Assembly (NCBI GenBank): GCA_902762875.1 | Contig: CACWPS010000007.1 | Coordinates: 34,350 to 98,349, forward strand | Reading direction: 5' to 3' | Length of the DNA stretch: 64,000 nt | DNA from: Oscillospiraceae bacterium | GTDB lineage: Bacteria > Bacillota > Clostridia > Oscillospirales > Acutalibacteraceae | Shown: one piece after another, positions 43,879 through 52,062 of the stretch | Layout of the letters: the number at the start of each line of letters is the position of its first letter | Position numbering within the stretch: position 1 is the first letter of the stretch | The notes under the pieces: generated by a model | What the model saw: the letters and a program-made list of their open reading frames with translations, nothing else | Told to the model about the DNA's origin: nothing | Database searches by the model: none | Program-made: the position numbers and the translations under genes

Positions 43879-44336
43879 TGGCGGAAACCGAGCTTAAAAA
43901 TGCCGAAGAACTGCTTAAAATGCAGGACGAGGTTATGACCCGTACCAAAGGGGCGAGTATGCGCCCGCTGTTAAGGCAGGGACGGGATATTGTGGTAATT
44001 AAACGCCCCCAATTTCCGCTGAAGGCGGGGGATGTACCCCTTTACCGAGTAAGAGAAAAAAAGGAGCTTGTTCTGCACCGCATTTTAAAGGCGGATAAGG
44101 ACGGTACTTACATTATCAGAGGGGATAACCTTTTTTTAAAGGAATATGTTAAGGAATCGCAGATTGTAGGGGTTATGAAGGCATTTTACCGAGACGGAAG
44201 GTACTGCGACTGCGAAAAAAGCCGTAAATATAAGCTTTATATTATTCTTAACAGGGCAAGCTACCCTTTAAGGTATCTTTGGAAGTGTATGGTTAGACCT
44301 ATGCTTGTAAAGGTTTACAAAAAAATATTCAAATAA
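43878..44336 (+). CDS. S24/S26 signal-peptidase-like protein with Ser/His dyad
   Basis: 152 residues. KGASMRPLLRQGRD carries the nucleophile S27 of the S26 family; the second catalytic position reads LVLHRIL with H67, as in SipW/ER-type signal peptidases instead of the bacterial Lys. GTYIIRGDNLFLKEYV is the usual third box. No N-terminal TM helix is seen; the C-terminal 40 residues are basic and amphipathic and may bind the membrane. With the coupled PqqD-like gene it suggests processing of a small peptide (inferred). lacZ follows 18 bases later. Confidence 0.78.
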   Translation: MAETELKNAEELLKMQDEVMTRTKGASMRPLLRQGRDIVVIKRPQFPLKAGDVPLYRVREKKELVLHRILKADKDGTYIIRGDNLFLKEYVKESQIVGVMKAFYRDGRYCDCEKSRKYKLYIILNRASYPLRYLWKCMVRPMLVKVYKKIFK

Positions 44337-44354
44337 TTCTAACTGAGGTGCGGT

Positions 44355-47180
44355 ATGAGAAAATATGAAAATCCCAATAAAACAAGTGAAAACAGGCTGA
44401 AGCAGAGGAGCTGGTATATCCCCGAGGGGAGCGAGCTGTCTCTGCTCAACGGCGAATGGCGGTTTAAGTTTTTTGAAAACGGGGATATAGCGGGAGAAAT
44501 TACCGAATGGGAAAATATCGATGTTCCGTCCTGCTGGCAGTTAAAGGGTTATGAAAAACCTAACTATACTAATATTAACTATCCTTTCCCCTGCGACCCG
44601 CCCTATGTGCCTGATATTAACCCCGTAGGCGTTTATGAGCGCAGCTTTCAGCTGACCGACGGCAGTTTGGATACTTACCTCGTTTTCGAGGGCGTTTCCT
44701 CTGTGGCAGAGGTGTATATCAACGGGAAATATGTGGGCTTTACCGAGGGCAGCCGCCTTATGGCGGAGTTTGATATAACCGAATTTGTAAGCTCGGGCAC
44801 TAATACCGTGAGGGTTTATGTACGCAAATGGTGCTGCGGCAGTTACCTTGAGGACCAGGACGCTTTCCGTTATAACGGTATTTTCAGGGATGTTTACATT
44901 CTTTCCCGCCCCCACGGCCATATTTTCGATTTGGATTTAAAAGCAGAGGGAAATACCATAACCTGCACAGCCGATAAGGATTTTTCCGCCGAGCTTTATG
45001 ACGGAGATATGCTTTTAGCTACGGGAGTATCCGAGGGCGGCAGGCTTTGCTTTACTGTGGATACTCCAAAGCTCTGGACGGCGGAAACCCCTAATCTTTA
45101 TACAGTAAAGTATCTTGCTGCGGGGGAGACTGTAACCCGAAAGATAGGCTTCCGCACTATTGAAATTTCCTCGAATTATGAGCTTCTGATAAACGGCACG
45201 CCCGTGAAGCTAAAGGGCGTAAATCACCACGACACCCACCCCCAAAAGGGTTGGACAATGTCGGAGGAGGACTATGTCCGGGACCTTAAGCTTATGAAGG
45301 AGCTTAATATTAATACAATAAGAACCTCTCATTATCCGCCCGCTCCTAAATTCCTTGACTACTGCGATGAAATGGGCTTTTATGTCATACTTGAAACCGA
45401 TATTGAAACCCACGGATTTTTAAGGCGTTTTGCTAATATAGGCTACTGCTTTGATGTGGATTCGCCCGACTGGCCCTGCGTAAACCCCGAGTGGAAAGCA
45501 GAGTTTTTAAGCCGTATGGAGCGTGCCTACGAGCGGGATAAAATCCATTCCTCTATTATTATGTGGTCAACAGGCAACGAGAGCGGCTTCGGCGAAAATC
45601 AGCACGATATGATTGAATGGCTGAAAGCTCGCGATAAGGTTCGCCTTGCCCACTGCGAGGACGCATCCAGAAAGGGCACACCCGACAATACCGATGTTTT
45701 CTCTATGATGTACCCCTCGGTGGGTACGATAAAGGACTGGGCAAAGGACGATAAAAAAAATCAGCCCGTCTTTATGTGCGAGTACGCCCACGCTATGGGC
45801 AACGGCCCCGGCGGAATTTGGGATTACTGGGATGCGATATACGAAAACAAAAAGCTTATAGGCGGCTGTATTTGGGAATGGGCGGACCATGTAGTGCTTG
45901 AGGGCGGCGTGCAGAAGTACGGCGGCGACTTTGAGGGCGAGCTTACCCACGACGGCGTTTTCTGCTGTGACGGTATGGTATTCGCCGACCGCTCCTTTAA
46001 GGCGGGCACCTACGAAATTAAAAATACCTATGCCCCCTTCCGTATAAGGTGGGAGGAGGGTTCGCTTAAGCTTAAAAACTGCTTTGATTTCACCTCCTTT
46101 GACGGATATTCCTTCCAGTATGAGATTACAGCGGACGGAGAAAGCCTTGAGAAAAAAATTGTCCGTCTTAACACAAGGCCCAGTGAGGAATTTACCCTTA
46201 CACCGCTTGTTAAACTGCCCGAAAGCTGTAAGCTGGGTTGTTATATAACAGTAAAAATGTTTGATGCCGATAATTTTGAGATAGGGTGCCTTGAAGAAAA
46301 GCTCCCTGTTCCCGTTGTTATTGCAGAAGCCGAAAAACAACCCCTTAATCTTATCGACGGCGAATTTGAGGCCGTAGCCGAGGGGGAGAATTTCCGCTAT
46401 GTCCTCTCTAAGCAGACGGGTATGCTACAAAGCATAGTTAAAAACGGCGCCGAACAGCTTACCGCCCCCGCAAAGCTTTCTTATTTCCGAGCCACTACAG
46501 ATAACGACAGGGGAGTAAGGGTATTGTGGGACAGAACTAATATTTGGCAGGGTGAGAATTTCGACTGCACCTTTACTAAGATTTATTCTTGTGAAATAAC
46601 GGAAAACAGGGCGGTCTTTACCGCTTCGTCCGCCGGTGTTTCCCACAAGCCCTTCTTTAGCTTTACGCTTTCCTACGAATTCTTCGCCGACGGCTCTGTT
46701 AATGTAGCTCTCGACGGGAAAATCAGGGAAAATGTTATTTGGCTGCCGAGACTGGGCTTTGAGTTTAAGCTTCCCTACGAAAGGGACAGCTTTACCTACT
46801 TCGGCAACGGTCCCCTTGAAAGCTACCGGGATATGACCCACCACGGAGTTGTCGCCTTCCACGAAAGCAACGCCGATAAGGAGTATGTAAATTATGTCCG
46901 TCCCCAGGAGCACGGCAACCATACCGACTGTAAGCAGCTTTGTATTGATAATTCTCTTAAATTTACGGCAGAGAATATGGAAATAAGCGTGCTTCACCAC
47001 AGTATAGAAGCGCTTGCCGCCGCCGAGCATACCGACGAGCTTGAAAAATCGGACGGAACGCACATAAGGGTGGACTATAAGGTTTCGGGCATAGGCTCTA
47101 ATTCCTGCGGCCCCGCCCTTGACGAAAAATACCGCCTTAGCGAAAAGGATATTTCCTTTAAATTCGCTTTATCTATTTAA
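44355..47180 (+). CDS. lacZ: Beta-galactosidase, GH2 LacZ type
   Basis: 941 residues, no signal peptide: intracellular lactose/galactoside hydrolase. Jelly-roll start with RSWYIPEGSELSLLNGEWRF and SCWQLKGYEKPNYTNINYPF, Ig-like domains, TIM barrel with GVNHHDTHPQKGW, IRTSHYPP, acid/base E409 in STGNESGFGEN and nucleophile E476 in FMCEYAHAMGNGPGG, GGCIWEWADH, and the C-terminal Bgal small-chain domain from about 690 (DNDRGVRVLWDRTNIW). ATG with CTGAGGTG upstream. galK at 1 kb would take its product. Confidence 0.95.
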   Translation: MRKYENPNKTSENRLKQRSWYIPEGSELSLLNGEWRFKFFENGDIAGEITEWENIDVPSCWQLKGYEKPNYTNINYPFPCDPPYVPDINPVGVYERSFQLTDGSLDTYLVFEGVSSVAEVYINGKYVGFTEGSRLMAEFDITEFVSSGTNTVRVYVRKWCCGSYLEDQDAFRYNGIFRDVYILSRPHGHIFDLDLKAEGNTITCTADKDFSAELYDGDMLLATGVSEGGRLCFTVDTPKLWTAETPNLYTVKYLAAGETVTRKIGFRTIEISSNYELLINGTPVKLKGVNHHDTHPQKGWTMSEEDYVRDLKLMKELNINTIRTSHYPPAPKFLDYCDEMGFYVILETDIETHGFLRRFANIGYCFDVDSPDWPCVNPEWKAEFLSRMERAYERDKIHSSIIMWSTGNESGFGENQHDMIEWLKARDKVRLAHCEDASRKGTPDNTDVFSMMYPSVGTIKDWAKDDKKNQPVFMCEYAHAMGNGPGGIWDYWDAIYENKKLIGGCIWEWADHVVLEGGVQKYGGDFEGELTHDGVFCCDGMVFADRSFKAGTYEIKNTYAPFRIRWEEGSLKLKNCFDFTSFDGYSFQYEITADGESLEKKIVRLNTRPSEEFTLTPLVKLPESCKLGCYITVKMFDADNFEIGCLEEKLPVPVVIAEAEKQPLNLIDGEFEAVAEGENFRYVLSKQTGMLQSIVKNGAEQLTAPAKLSYFRATTDNDRGVRVLWDRTNIWQGENFDCTFTKIYSCEITENRAVFTASSAGVSHKPFFSFTLSYEFFADGSVNVALDGKIRENVIWLPRLGFEFKLPYERDSFTYFGNGPLESYRDMTHHGVVAFHESNADKEYVNYVRPQEHGNHTDCKQLCIDNSLKFTAENMEISVLHHSIEALAAAEHTDELEKSDGTHIRVDYKVSGIGSNSCGPALDEKYRLSEKDISFKFALSI

Positions 47181-47219
47181 ATGCTCGTAGTTTTAAATGT
47201 TAAATGTTACACGGTAAAA

Positions 47220-47245
47220 GGGACGGTGTGGGCACCGTCCCCTAC
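47220..47245. repeat. REP-like palindrome, GACGG variant
   Basis: GGGACGGTG (47220-47228) and CACCGTCCC (47233-47241) form a perfect hairpin and end with the CCCTAC edge shared by the other REP-like units. Resembles the unit at 2311-2336. Confidence 0.7.
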
Positions 47246-47264
47246 AAATACTAAATTTCCCGCC

Positions 47265-47291
47265 GTAGGGAACGACCTATGTGTCGTTCCG
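47265..47291. repeat. REP-like palindrome identical in design to RAYT internal copies
   Basis: GTAGGGAACGACC with loop and GTCGTTCCG. It is the reverse complement of 6696-6722 and differs from 6551-6577 only in the loop. It is followed by short direct repeats of TCTAAAATCTAA type (47295-47330). Confidence 0.85.
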
Positions 47292-47333
47292 TTGTCTAAT
47301 GTCTAAAATCTAACATCTAAAATCTAATAAGCA

Positions 47334-47397
47334 AACCGCCCCGAAAAATCGGGGCGGTTCGCCTATGGGGATGATAAGGCTGACTCTCGTCAGCCTT
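47334..47397 (+). terminator. Two strong hairpins after lacZ
   Basis: AACCGCCCCGA (47334-47344) with TCGGGGCGGTT (47349-47359), and AAGGCTGAC (47376-47384) with GTCAGCCTT (47389-47397). Neither has a good T run. They separate convergent lacZ and parB and probably stop or stabilise transcripts. 47181-47449 holds no gene. Confidence 0.5.
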
Positions 47398-47449
47398 CGT
47401 GGAAATTTTAAAAACCGTCAGAATATTTATACAGGGGAGGTATAAGCAT

Positions 47450-48283
47450 CTAACAGATTTTTAACTGTTTAAAGCGGTCGGAATCGGAATTCTTTTGTAT
47501 TCTGACCTTAAATTCTATATACTTATCGGTTTCGTATTTGCGGGATTTGGCATCTATACCCGAGCTTTGCAGGGTGGAAAGCAGTTTAGAAAGACTGTTT
47601 GAAAAAAGCCGTACATCGCCTATGGCAGATTTCCGCACAGGCTCCTCGGGAGCGGTAGCTACGGGCTTTTCCTCAGGGTTTAAAAGGGAAGATATACATT
47701 CCTCGGTCTGGCTTACGGTAAGCCCCTCGGCTATTATGCGGTCGAGCACCTCTTCACGCATCTCCTCGGGCAATCTTAAAAGGGCACGGGCGTGCCTTTC
47801 GGTAAGGCGGGCGGAGCTTATTCGTTCCTTAATACTTTCGCTTAGCTTTAAAAGCCTTAGCTTATTTGAAAGGCCGGATTGGGAAATGCCAAGCCTTGCC
47901 GCCGCCTCGGACTGGGATATTCCGTATTCGGTTATCAGGCGGTTTATACCCTCTGCCTCCTCGAAAACCGTAAGATTACTGCGTTGCAGATTTTCGAGTA
48001 AGGAATAAAGTGCGGCGGTCTCGTCATCGGTTTTATGTATAACGCAGGGCACACGGCGAAGCCCTGCCATAACAGCCGCCTTGAGCCGCCGTTCTCCGGC
48101 TATGAGTCGGTAGCCGTTCTCGGTTTTGCGTACAATAAGAGGCTGGATTATTCCGCTTGCCCTAATACTGTCGCTAAGGCGTTTAAGCTCGTACTCGTCA
48201 AAGCTTTTCCTCGGCTGGTCGGGTGAGGCCGTTATTTCGGAGGGCTTTAGCATAACAAGTCTTTTGTCCGAAAAAGTATACAT
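47450..48283 (-). CDS. ParB/Noc-family DNA-binding protein
   Basis: 277 residues. N-terminal CTP-binding domain with PDQPRKSFDEYELKRLSDSI, IIQPLIVRK and the GERRLKAA box; the central HTH reads GISQSEAAARLGISQSGLSNKL; C-terminal dimerisation domain. Relatives spread from parS/NBS sites and aid chromosome segregation or nucleoid occlusion. Located downstream of rsmG, as noc/parB usually are, but no parA is adjacent. AGGAGG 6 bases before the ATG. A MITE separates this ribosome site from the promoter. Confidence 0.9.
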   Translation of the reverse strand: MYTFSDKRLVMLKPSEITASPDQPRKSFDEYELKRLSDSIRASGIIQPLIVRKTENGYRLIAGERRLKAAVMAGLRRVPCVIHKTDDETAALYSLLENLQRSNLTVFEEAEGINRLITEYGISQSEAAARLGISQSGLSNKLRLLKLSESIKERISSARLTERHARALLRLPEEMREEVLDRIIAEGLTVSQTEECISSLLNPEEKPVATAPEEPVRKSAIGDVRLFSNSLSKLLSTLQSSGIDAKSRKYETDKYIEFKVRIQKNSDSDRFKQLKIC

Positions 48284-48295
48284 CGTATTCCTCCT

Positions 48296-48571
48296 TAGGG
48301 TGACAAGAATAATCCGAACCTGATTTTGGAGGATTATTTTGCACCCAAATGTTGTTAAAATACTCGTTAATCCGTTAGGATTAACTGCGTTTTTGCCTTA
48401 TTTGTTCGCAAAATCATTACCTACAAAATTCTGCGACCTAAAATGAGCGGAATTTTGGATGATTTTTAGATAATGAGGGCGCAGATAGGCTAACGCCTAT
48501 CAAGACCGAATTGCCAAAAGGCGCCGAAATTACGCCATTTTAGGCAGGTTCGGATTATTCTTGTCACCCTA
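48296..48571. mobile_element. MITE with perfect 27-base inverted ends in parB leader
   Basis: TAGGGTGACAAGAATAATCC (start of the left end, 48296-48322) is repeated exactly as its reverse complement at 48545-48571. Ends read TA-GGGTGACAAG and CTTGTCACCC-TA, so TA is probably the duplicated target, as for IS630/mariner-type elements. The 272-base body has an inner CAAAATTC/GAATTTTG hairpin and no frame for a protein. The left end touches the parB Shine-Dalgarno. Confidence 0.92.
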
Positions 48572-48579
48572 CGCTTACC

Positions 48580-48607
48580 ATTTTACATAGTTTTAAAGCT
48601 TTGTAAA
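48580..48607 (-). promoter_or_regulatory. Probable parB promoter upstream of the MITE
   Basis: On the minus strand TTTACA (complement of 48602-48607) and TAAAAT (complement of 48580-48585), 16-base spacer. The start site would fall at about 48573, two bases before the MITE, so the whole element would be in the parB 5' leader. Confidence 0.65.
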
Positions 48608-48643
48608 GAAAAACACATCGGGCAAAATCGCCCTATTATAACA

Positions 48644-48671
48644 AAAACAGCCGTTTTAAAGCGGCTGTTTT
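48644..48671 (-). terminator. Terminator of rsmG overlapping its stop codon
   Basis: AAAACAGCCG (48644-48653) and CGGCTGTTTT (48662-48671) form the stem; on the minus strand the distal side runs into TTTTTGTT. It separates rsmG transcripts from parB. Confidence 0.85.
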
Positions 48672-49375
48672 GATATATCGGAGGGCTTTCTTGGATATTT
48701 TGTCGGCGTTTGCGATATTTTTTTTGTAATTATAAAGGCACGGCTTTCATTTCCCGTTAAGGTTTCGCATATAATAGTAGGCTTTTCTCCCCCCAAAAGC
48801 CTTGCGGCGTTGGCGGCGGCTACTGCCTCCTCATTGGCGGAGGCACCCTTCATAGCAACAAAGCTGCCCCCCTTTTTTACAAGGGGCAGGCAATATTCTG
48901 CCAAAGCGGGCAATGCGGCTACCGCCCTTGCACAGGCAATATCATACTTTTCACGGTGAAGGGGACTTTTGCCCGCATCTTCAGCACGCATATGCACCGT
49001 CTCTACCCCGTCAAGTCCCGACTTTTCTATTACATCATTTAAAAAAACAAGTCTTTTATTAAGGCTGTCAAGAAGGGTTACCTTAATATCGGGGCGCATA
49101 ATTTTAAGCACCATACCGGGAAAGCCCGCACCCGTACCCACATCGACAAGACTATCGCCATTATTGAGCTTTATATGCTTTAAAAAGAGGATGCAGTCGT
49201 AAAAATGCTTGTAAAGCACCTCCTCGGGGTCGGTTATGGCAGTAAGATTCATTTTCTCGTTCCAGGAAAGCAGTAAATTACCGTATAGATTAAGCCGTTC
49301 TATTCTCTCGCTGTCAAGCACGGCACCGAATTCGGCGCATTTAGGGGCGATTTTATTAAAGTTGAAATCAATCAT
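48656..49375 (-). CDS. rsmG: 16S rRNA (guanine-527 N7)-methyltransferase
   Basis: 239 residues. GidB family: NLYGNLLLSWNEKMNLTAIT start, VDVGTGAGFPGMVLKI as SAM motif, CARAVAALPALAEYCLPLVKKGG and FVAMKGA. Methylates G527 near the streptomycin site. Overlaps the trmB stop region by 8 bases. Ends with a terminator. Confidence 0.95.
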   Translation of the reverse strand: MIDFNFNKIAPKCAEFGAVLDSERIERLNLYGNLLLSWNEKMNLTAITDPEEVLYKHFYDCILFLKHIKLNNGDSLVDVGTGAGFPGMVLKIMRPDIKVTLLDSLNKRLVFLNDVIEKSGLDGVETVHMRAEDAGKSPLHREKYDIACARAVAALPALAEYCLPLVKKGGSFVAMKGASANEEAVAAANAARLLGGEKPTIICETLTGNESRAFIITKKISQTPTKYPRKPSDISKQPL

Positions 49376-50057
49376 TCGCTTCGCCCCCCGCTATATAGGC
49401 TTCAAGGCGGTAAATAGGCAGCCCAAGAGACGCAAACTTATGCTCATACTCGGTTTCAATATTACTCTCAAAGCCGCTGTTATGCAGGTCAAGGGAAACA
49501 TTTTTAAGGGCGAAGCCGCAACCCGTCATCGACTCTATCGAAAATTCAAAAAACCGCATATTATCGGTTTTTTGGTGAATTTCCGCACCGCTGCTCATCA
49601 ACTCCTTATAAATCTCAAGAAAACGGGGGTGGGTAAGACGGTGCGAGGCATACTTATTCTTCGGGAAAGGACAGCTGAAATTAAGAAAAATGCGATTGAT
49701 GCTATGGGGTTTAATGTATTTGGGCAAATACTCCGCACTGCATTTTATAAACCGCACATTTTTAATCCCCGCTTCCCTTATTTTCTCACAGGCGGAAACT
49801 ATAACATTAGCGTCCTTTTCCACCGCAATAAAATTGATATCGGGATTACGGCGTGCAAATTCTACGGCAAAACCGCCCTTGCCGCAGCCTATTTCAAGCA
49901 TATATGGGGAGGGGCGGTCAAACCACTTATCAAAATCTATAAATTCCTTTTCCTCAGGTGCGGTATTAAAGTTCCTATCCTCAAGGTTGCTGATAAAAAG
50001 TATATCCGAAACCGCTTCGAGCCTTTCGTCAAGGTATTTCTTTTTCCTCATTCTCAT
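49368..50057 (-). CDS. trmB: tRNA (guanine-46 N7)-methyltransferase
   Basis: 229 residues from the ATG at 50057 (AAGGTG upstream), which gives the family opening MRMRKKKYLDERLEAVSDIL; a longer frame to 50132 overlaps the previous gene and is not needed. SAM site LEIGCGKGGFAVEFARRNPD, then FLNFSCPFPKNKYASHRLTHPRF with Cys-Pro where most members have Asp-Pro-Trp, a mild variation. Starts 11 bases below the membrane protein stop. Confidence 0.92.
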   Translation of the reverse strand: MRMRKKKYLDERLEAVSDILFISNLEDRNFNTAPEEKEFIDFDKWFDRPSPYMLEIGCGKGGFAVEFARRNPDINFIAVEKDANVIVSACEKIREAGIKNVRFIKCSAEYLPKYIKPHSINRIFLNFSCPFPKNKYASHRLTHPRFLEIYKELMSSGAEIHQKTDNMRFFEFSIESMTGCGFALKNVSLDLHNSGFESNIETEYEHKFASLGLPIYRLEAYIAGGEAND

Positions 50058-50067
50058 AATTGTCACC

Positions 50068-50907
50068 TTATTCGGAGCAGAAGCCTTCGTCGGCTGTTTC
50101 GCTTGCCCTGTGTGAGCGCACAACCCTGACATTTTTAGCTGAAAAATGTGAAAAAGTAAAGACGGCTATAAATATTCCAAAGCTTAAAACCGAGAAATTA
50201 TCCGCATTAGAGGTGTGAAGATAACCGTTATGGGTTGTAAGATTTATAATAATATGGGGTATGGACTGTGTAAAGCAAAGCACCGTAGACACAAGCCCCG
50301 AGGCCATAAGCTTGCGGAAATTGCGCTCGGTATCAATGCCGTTATAAAGCTTACCGAAGCTCAAGAAGAAGAGCAACATAACGCAAAGAGCAGACAAAAT
50401 CAAAATATTATCGCTTATAAGCGCAAGGGAGGAAATAGCAGTAAAGGAGCAAATGATTTTCATAATAAAATAAACCGACGGCAGAACCGAAAGCAGGGGA
50501 GAAAGCTTTAGGTCTATAAAGCCGGATATGGCGTATAAAAGAAAATACACCGCCGCCAGAATACCCGAAACTGTAAGCAAGGCAATTTGCCATGGCATTG
50601 TAACGGGTGTAATCCTTGCATCGTAAGCTCCTGCCGCAATACCGAGAACCGCAAAAACCGAGGCAAAAGAAATTAAAGGATTAATTTTGGGCGGATTCTC
50701 GGGATTCCTGTGCCCTGTAAAGCAAATAATTGCAAGGCTTGCACATACGGCTATAATAAGTATCAGCAAATAAAAGCCCGCCGTTTCGTATTCGCTCTTA
50801 AAGAAGCCGGTGTTGGTTTCAACCGTGAAAAACAGCTGAAAGGTGCGAAGTAATATGCTTAAAGGCAGAATGATACAAAAAAACAGAATGATTTTTTTAT
50901 ATTTCAT
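50068..50907 (-). CDS. Polytopic membrane protein, unrecognised
   Basis: 279 residues with about seven to eight hydrophobic segments (near 5-25, 40-62, 75-95, 107-130, 140-160, 168-190, 205-225, 240-258), short loops and a basic C-terminal tail (KNVRVVRSHRASETADEGFC). No family motif that I recognise. It precedes trmB and rsmG on the same strand with 10 bases to trmB, so it may be co-transcribed. Coding supported by length, ATG start and membrane pattern. Confidence 0.7.
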   Translation of the reverse strand: MKYKKIILFFCIILPLSILLRTFQLFFTVETNTGFFKSEYETAGFYLLILIIAVCASLAIICFTGHRNPENPPKINPLISFASVFAVLGIAAGAYDARITPVTMPWQIALLTVSGILAAVYFLLYAISGFIDLKLSPLLSVLPSVYFIMKIICSFTAISSLALISDNILILSALCVMLLFFLSFGKLYNGIDTERNFRKLMASGLVSTVLCFTQSIPHIIINLTTHNGYLHTSNADNFSVLSFGIFIAVFTFSHFSAKNVRVVRSHRASETADEGFCSE

Positions 50908-51028
50908 TTTTTAACACCCCAAAAGTAATTAAAGCAAAATTTTTTTCATAAAATTTTAGCACAGACACTATATATTTTATAGCTTGAGGTATAAAAAGTC
51001 AATCACAAGATGACAAAAGGGTGAAAAT

Positions 51029-51997
51029 ATGAAGAAAATAATAGGATGCGCATTTTTTGTACTGGCATTTATGTTTATACTGCCCCTTGGCGTTATGAAA
51101 AAGCCCGAAACGGCGCAGGCGGCAGCAACCGTGACTTCCGAAGTGATTTTACAGGAGGGTTCATACAACACAGATACTTTCCGTATTCTTGAAAAGGATA
51201 GCGGAACTGTTACCGAAATGACGGCAGAAGAGTATATATTTGGTGTCCTCGCCGCCGAAATGCCCGCCCTTTATGACGAAGAGGCACTTAAAGCGCAGGC
51301 GGTGGCGTCCTACACCTTTGCCTGTTATCGACGCGGCGAAAATGCGGACAAGGATTATGACCTCACAACCGACTTTGGCACCGACCAAAGCTTTATTACC
51401 GAGGAAGAGGCACGGGAAAAATGGGGAGAGAAAGCCGACGAGTACTGCGACAAGCTTAAAGGCGTGGTAAAAGAGGTGGAAAATTTAGCGATAACCTATG
51501 ACGGAAAGCCGATACTTGCGGTTTATCACGCCCTTTCTTCGGGCAAAACCGAGGACTGTAAAAATGTTTGGGGCAAGGATTATCCATATTTAAGGGCGGT
51601 TGCAAGTCCCGGTGATTCCTTAGCACCCGATTATATTAAGAAGGCGGTATTTTCGGCGGATGAGGTAAAGGATAAGCTTTCCAAGATGGTTAAGCTTTCG
51701 GGTGAGCCCCAAGGCTACTTCGGAAAAACCGAACGCACCGCTTCAGGTACGGTTATGAGTATAGAGGTTTGCGGTGCAGATTTAAGCGGTGCTGAAATAC
51801 GCTCGGCTTTCTCCCTCAGGTCTTCAAATTTTGAGATTTCATATAAGGACGGGGAGTTTGTTTTTACGGTATACGGCTACGGTCACGGGGTTGGAATGAG
51901 CCAGTACGGTGCGGACTGTATGGCAAAGCAGGGGAGCGATTTTAAAGAAATTCTTTTGCACTATTACAGCGGGTGTAAGGTCGAAAGGCTCGACTAA
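51029..51997 (+). CDS. SpoIID/LytB-domain protein
   Basis: 322 residues. N-terminal signal or anchor helix (KIIGCAFFVLAFMFILPLGV), then the SpoIID domain with VTEMTAEEYIFGVLAAEMPALYDEEALKAQAVASYTF (catalytic Glu in AAEMPA), AVYHALSSGKTEDCKNVWG, YLRAVASPGD and the C-terminal YGYGHGVGMSQYGADCMA. SpoIID is a lytic transglycosylase of forespore engulfment, acting on peptidoglycan stripped of stem peptides. Context here (two-component system downstream, no spoIIIA/D) leaves it open whether it is the sporulation enzyme or a paralogue. Confidence 0.9.
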   Translation: MKKIIGCAFFVLAFMFILPLGVMKKPETAQAAATVTSEVILQEGSYNTDTFRILEKDSGTVTEMTAEEYIFGVLAAEMPALYDEEALKAQAVASYTFACYRRGENADKDYDLTTDFGTDQSFITEEEAREKWGEKADEYCDKLKGVVKEVENLAITYDGKPILAVYHALSSGKTEDCKNVWGKDYPYLRAVASPGDSLAPDYIKKAVFSADEVKDKLSKMVKLSGEPQGYFGKTERTASGTVMSIEVCGADLSGAEIRSAFSLRSSNFEISYKDGEFVFTVYGYGHGVGMSQYGADCMAKQGSDFKEILLHYYSGCKVERLD

Positions 51998-52062
51998 TTT
52001 ACAATTTCTTAATAAAATCGGGAAATATTTATTTTAAAATAAAAAAGCGAGGAGGAATAAAA

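Noticed and set aside
45567-47063. Long frames antisense to lacZ
   Set aside because: lacZ is complete with both catalytic motifs; the antisense frames show no motif and begin without ribosome sites.
49236-50129. 297-codon plus-strand frame across rsmG and trmB
   Set aside because: Lys/Ile/Phe-rich shadow of two recognised genes on the minus strand.
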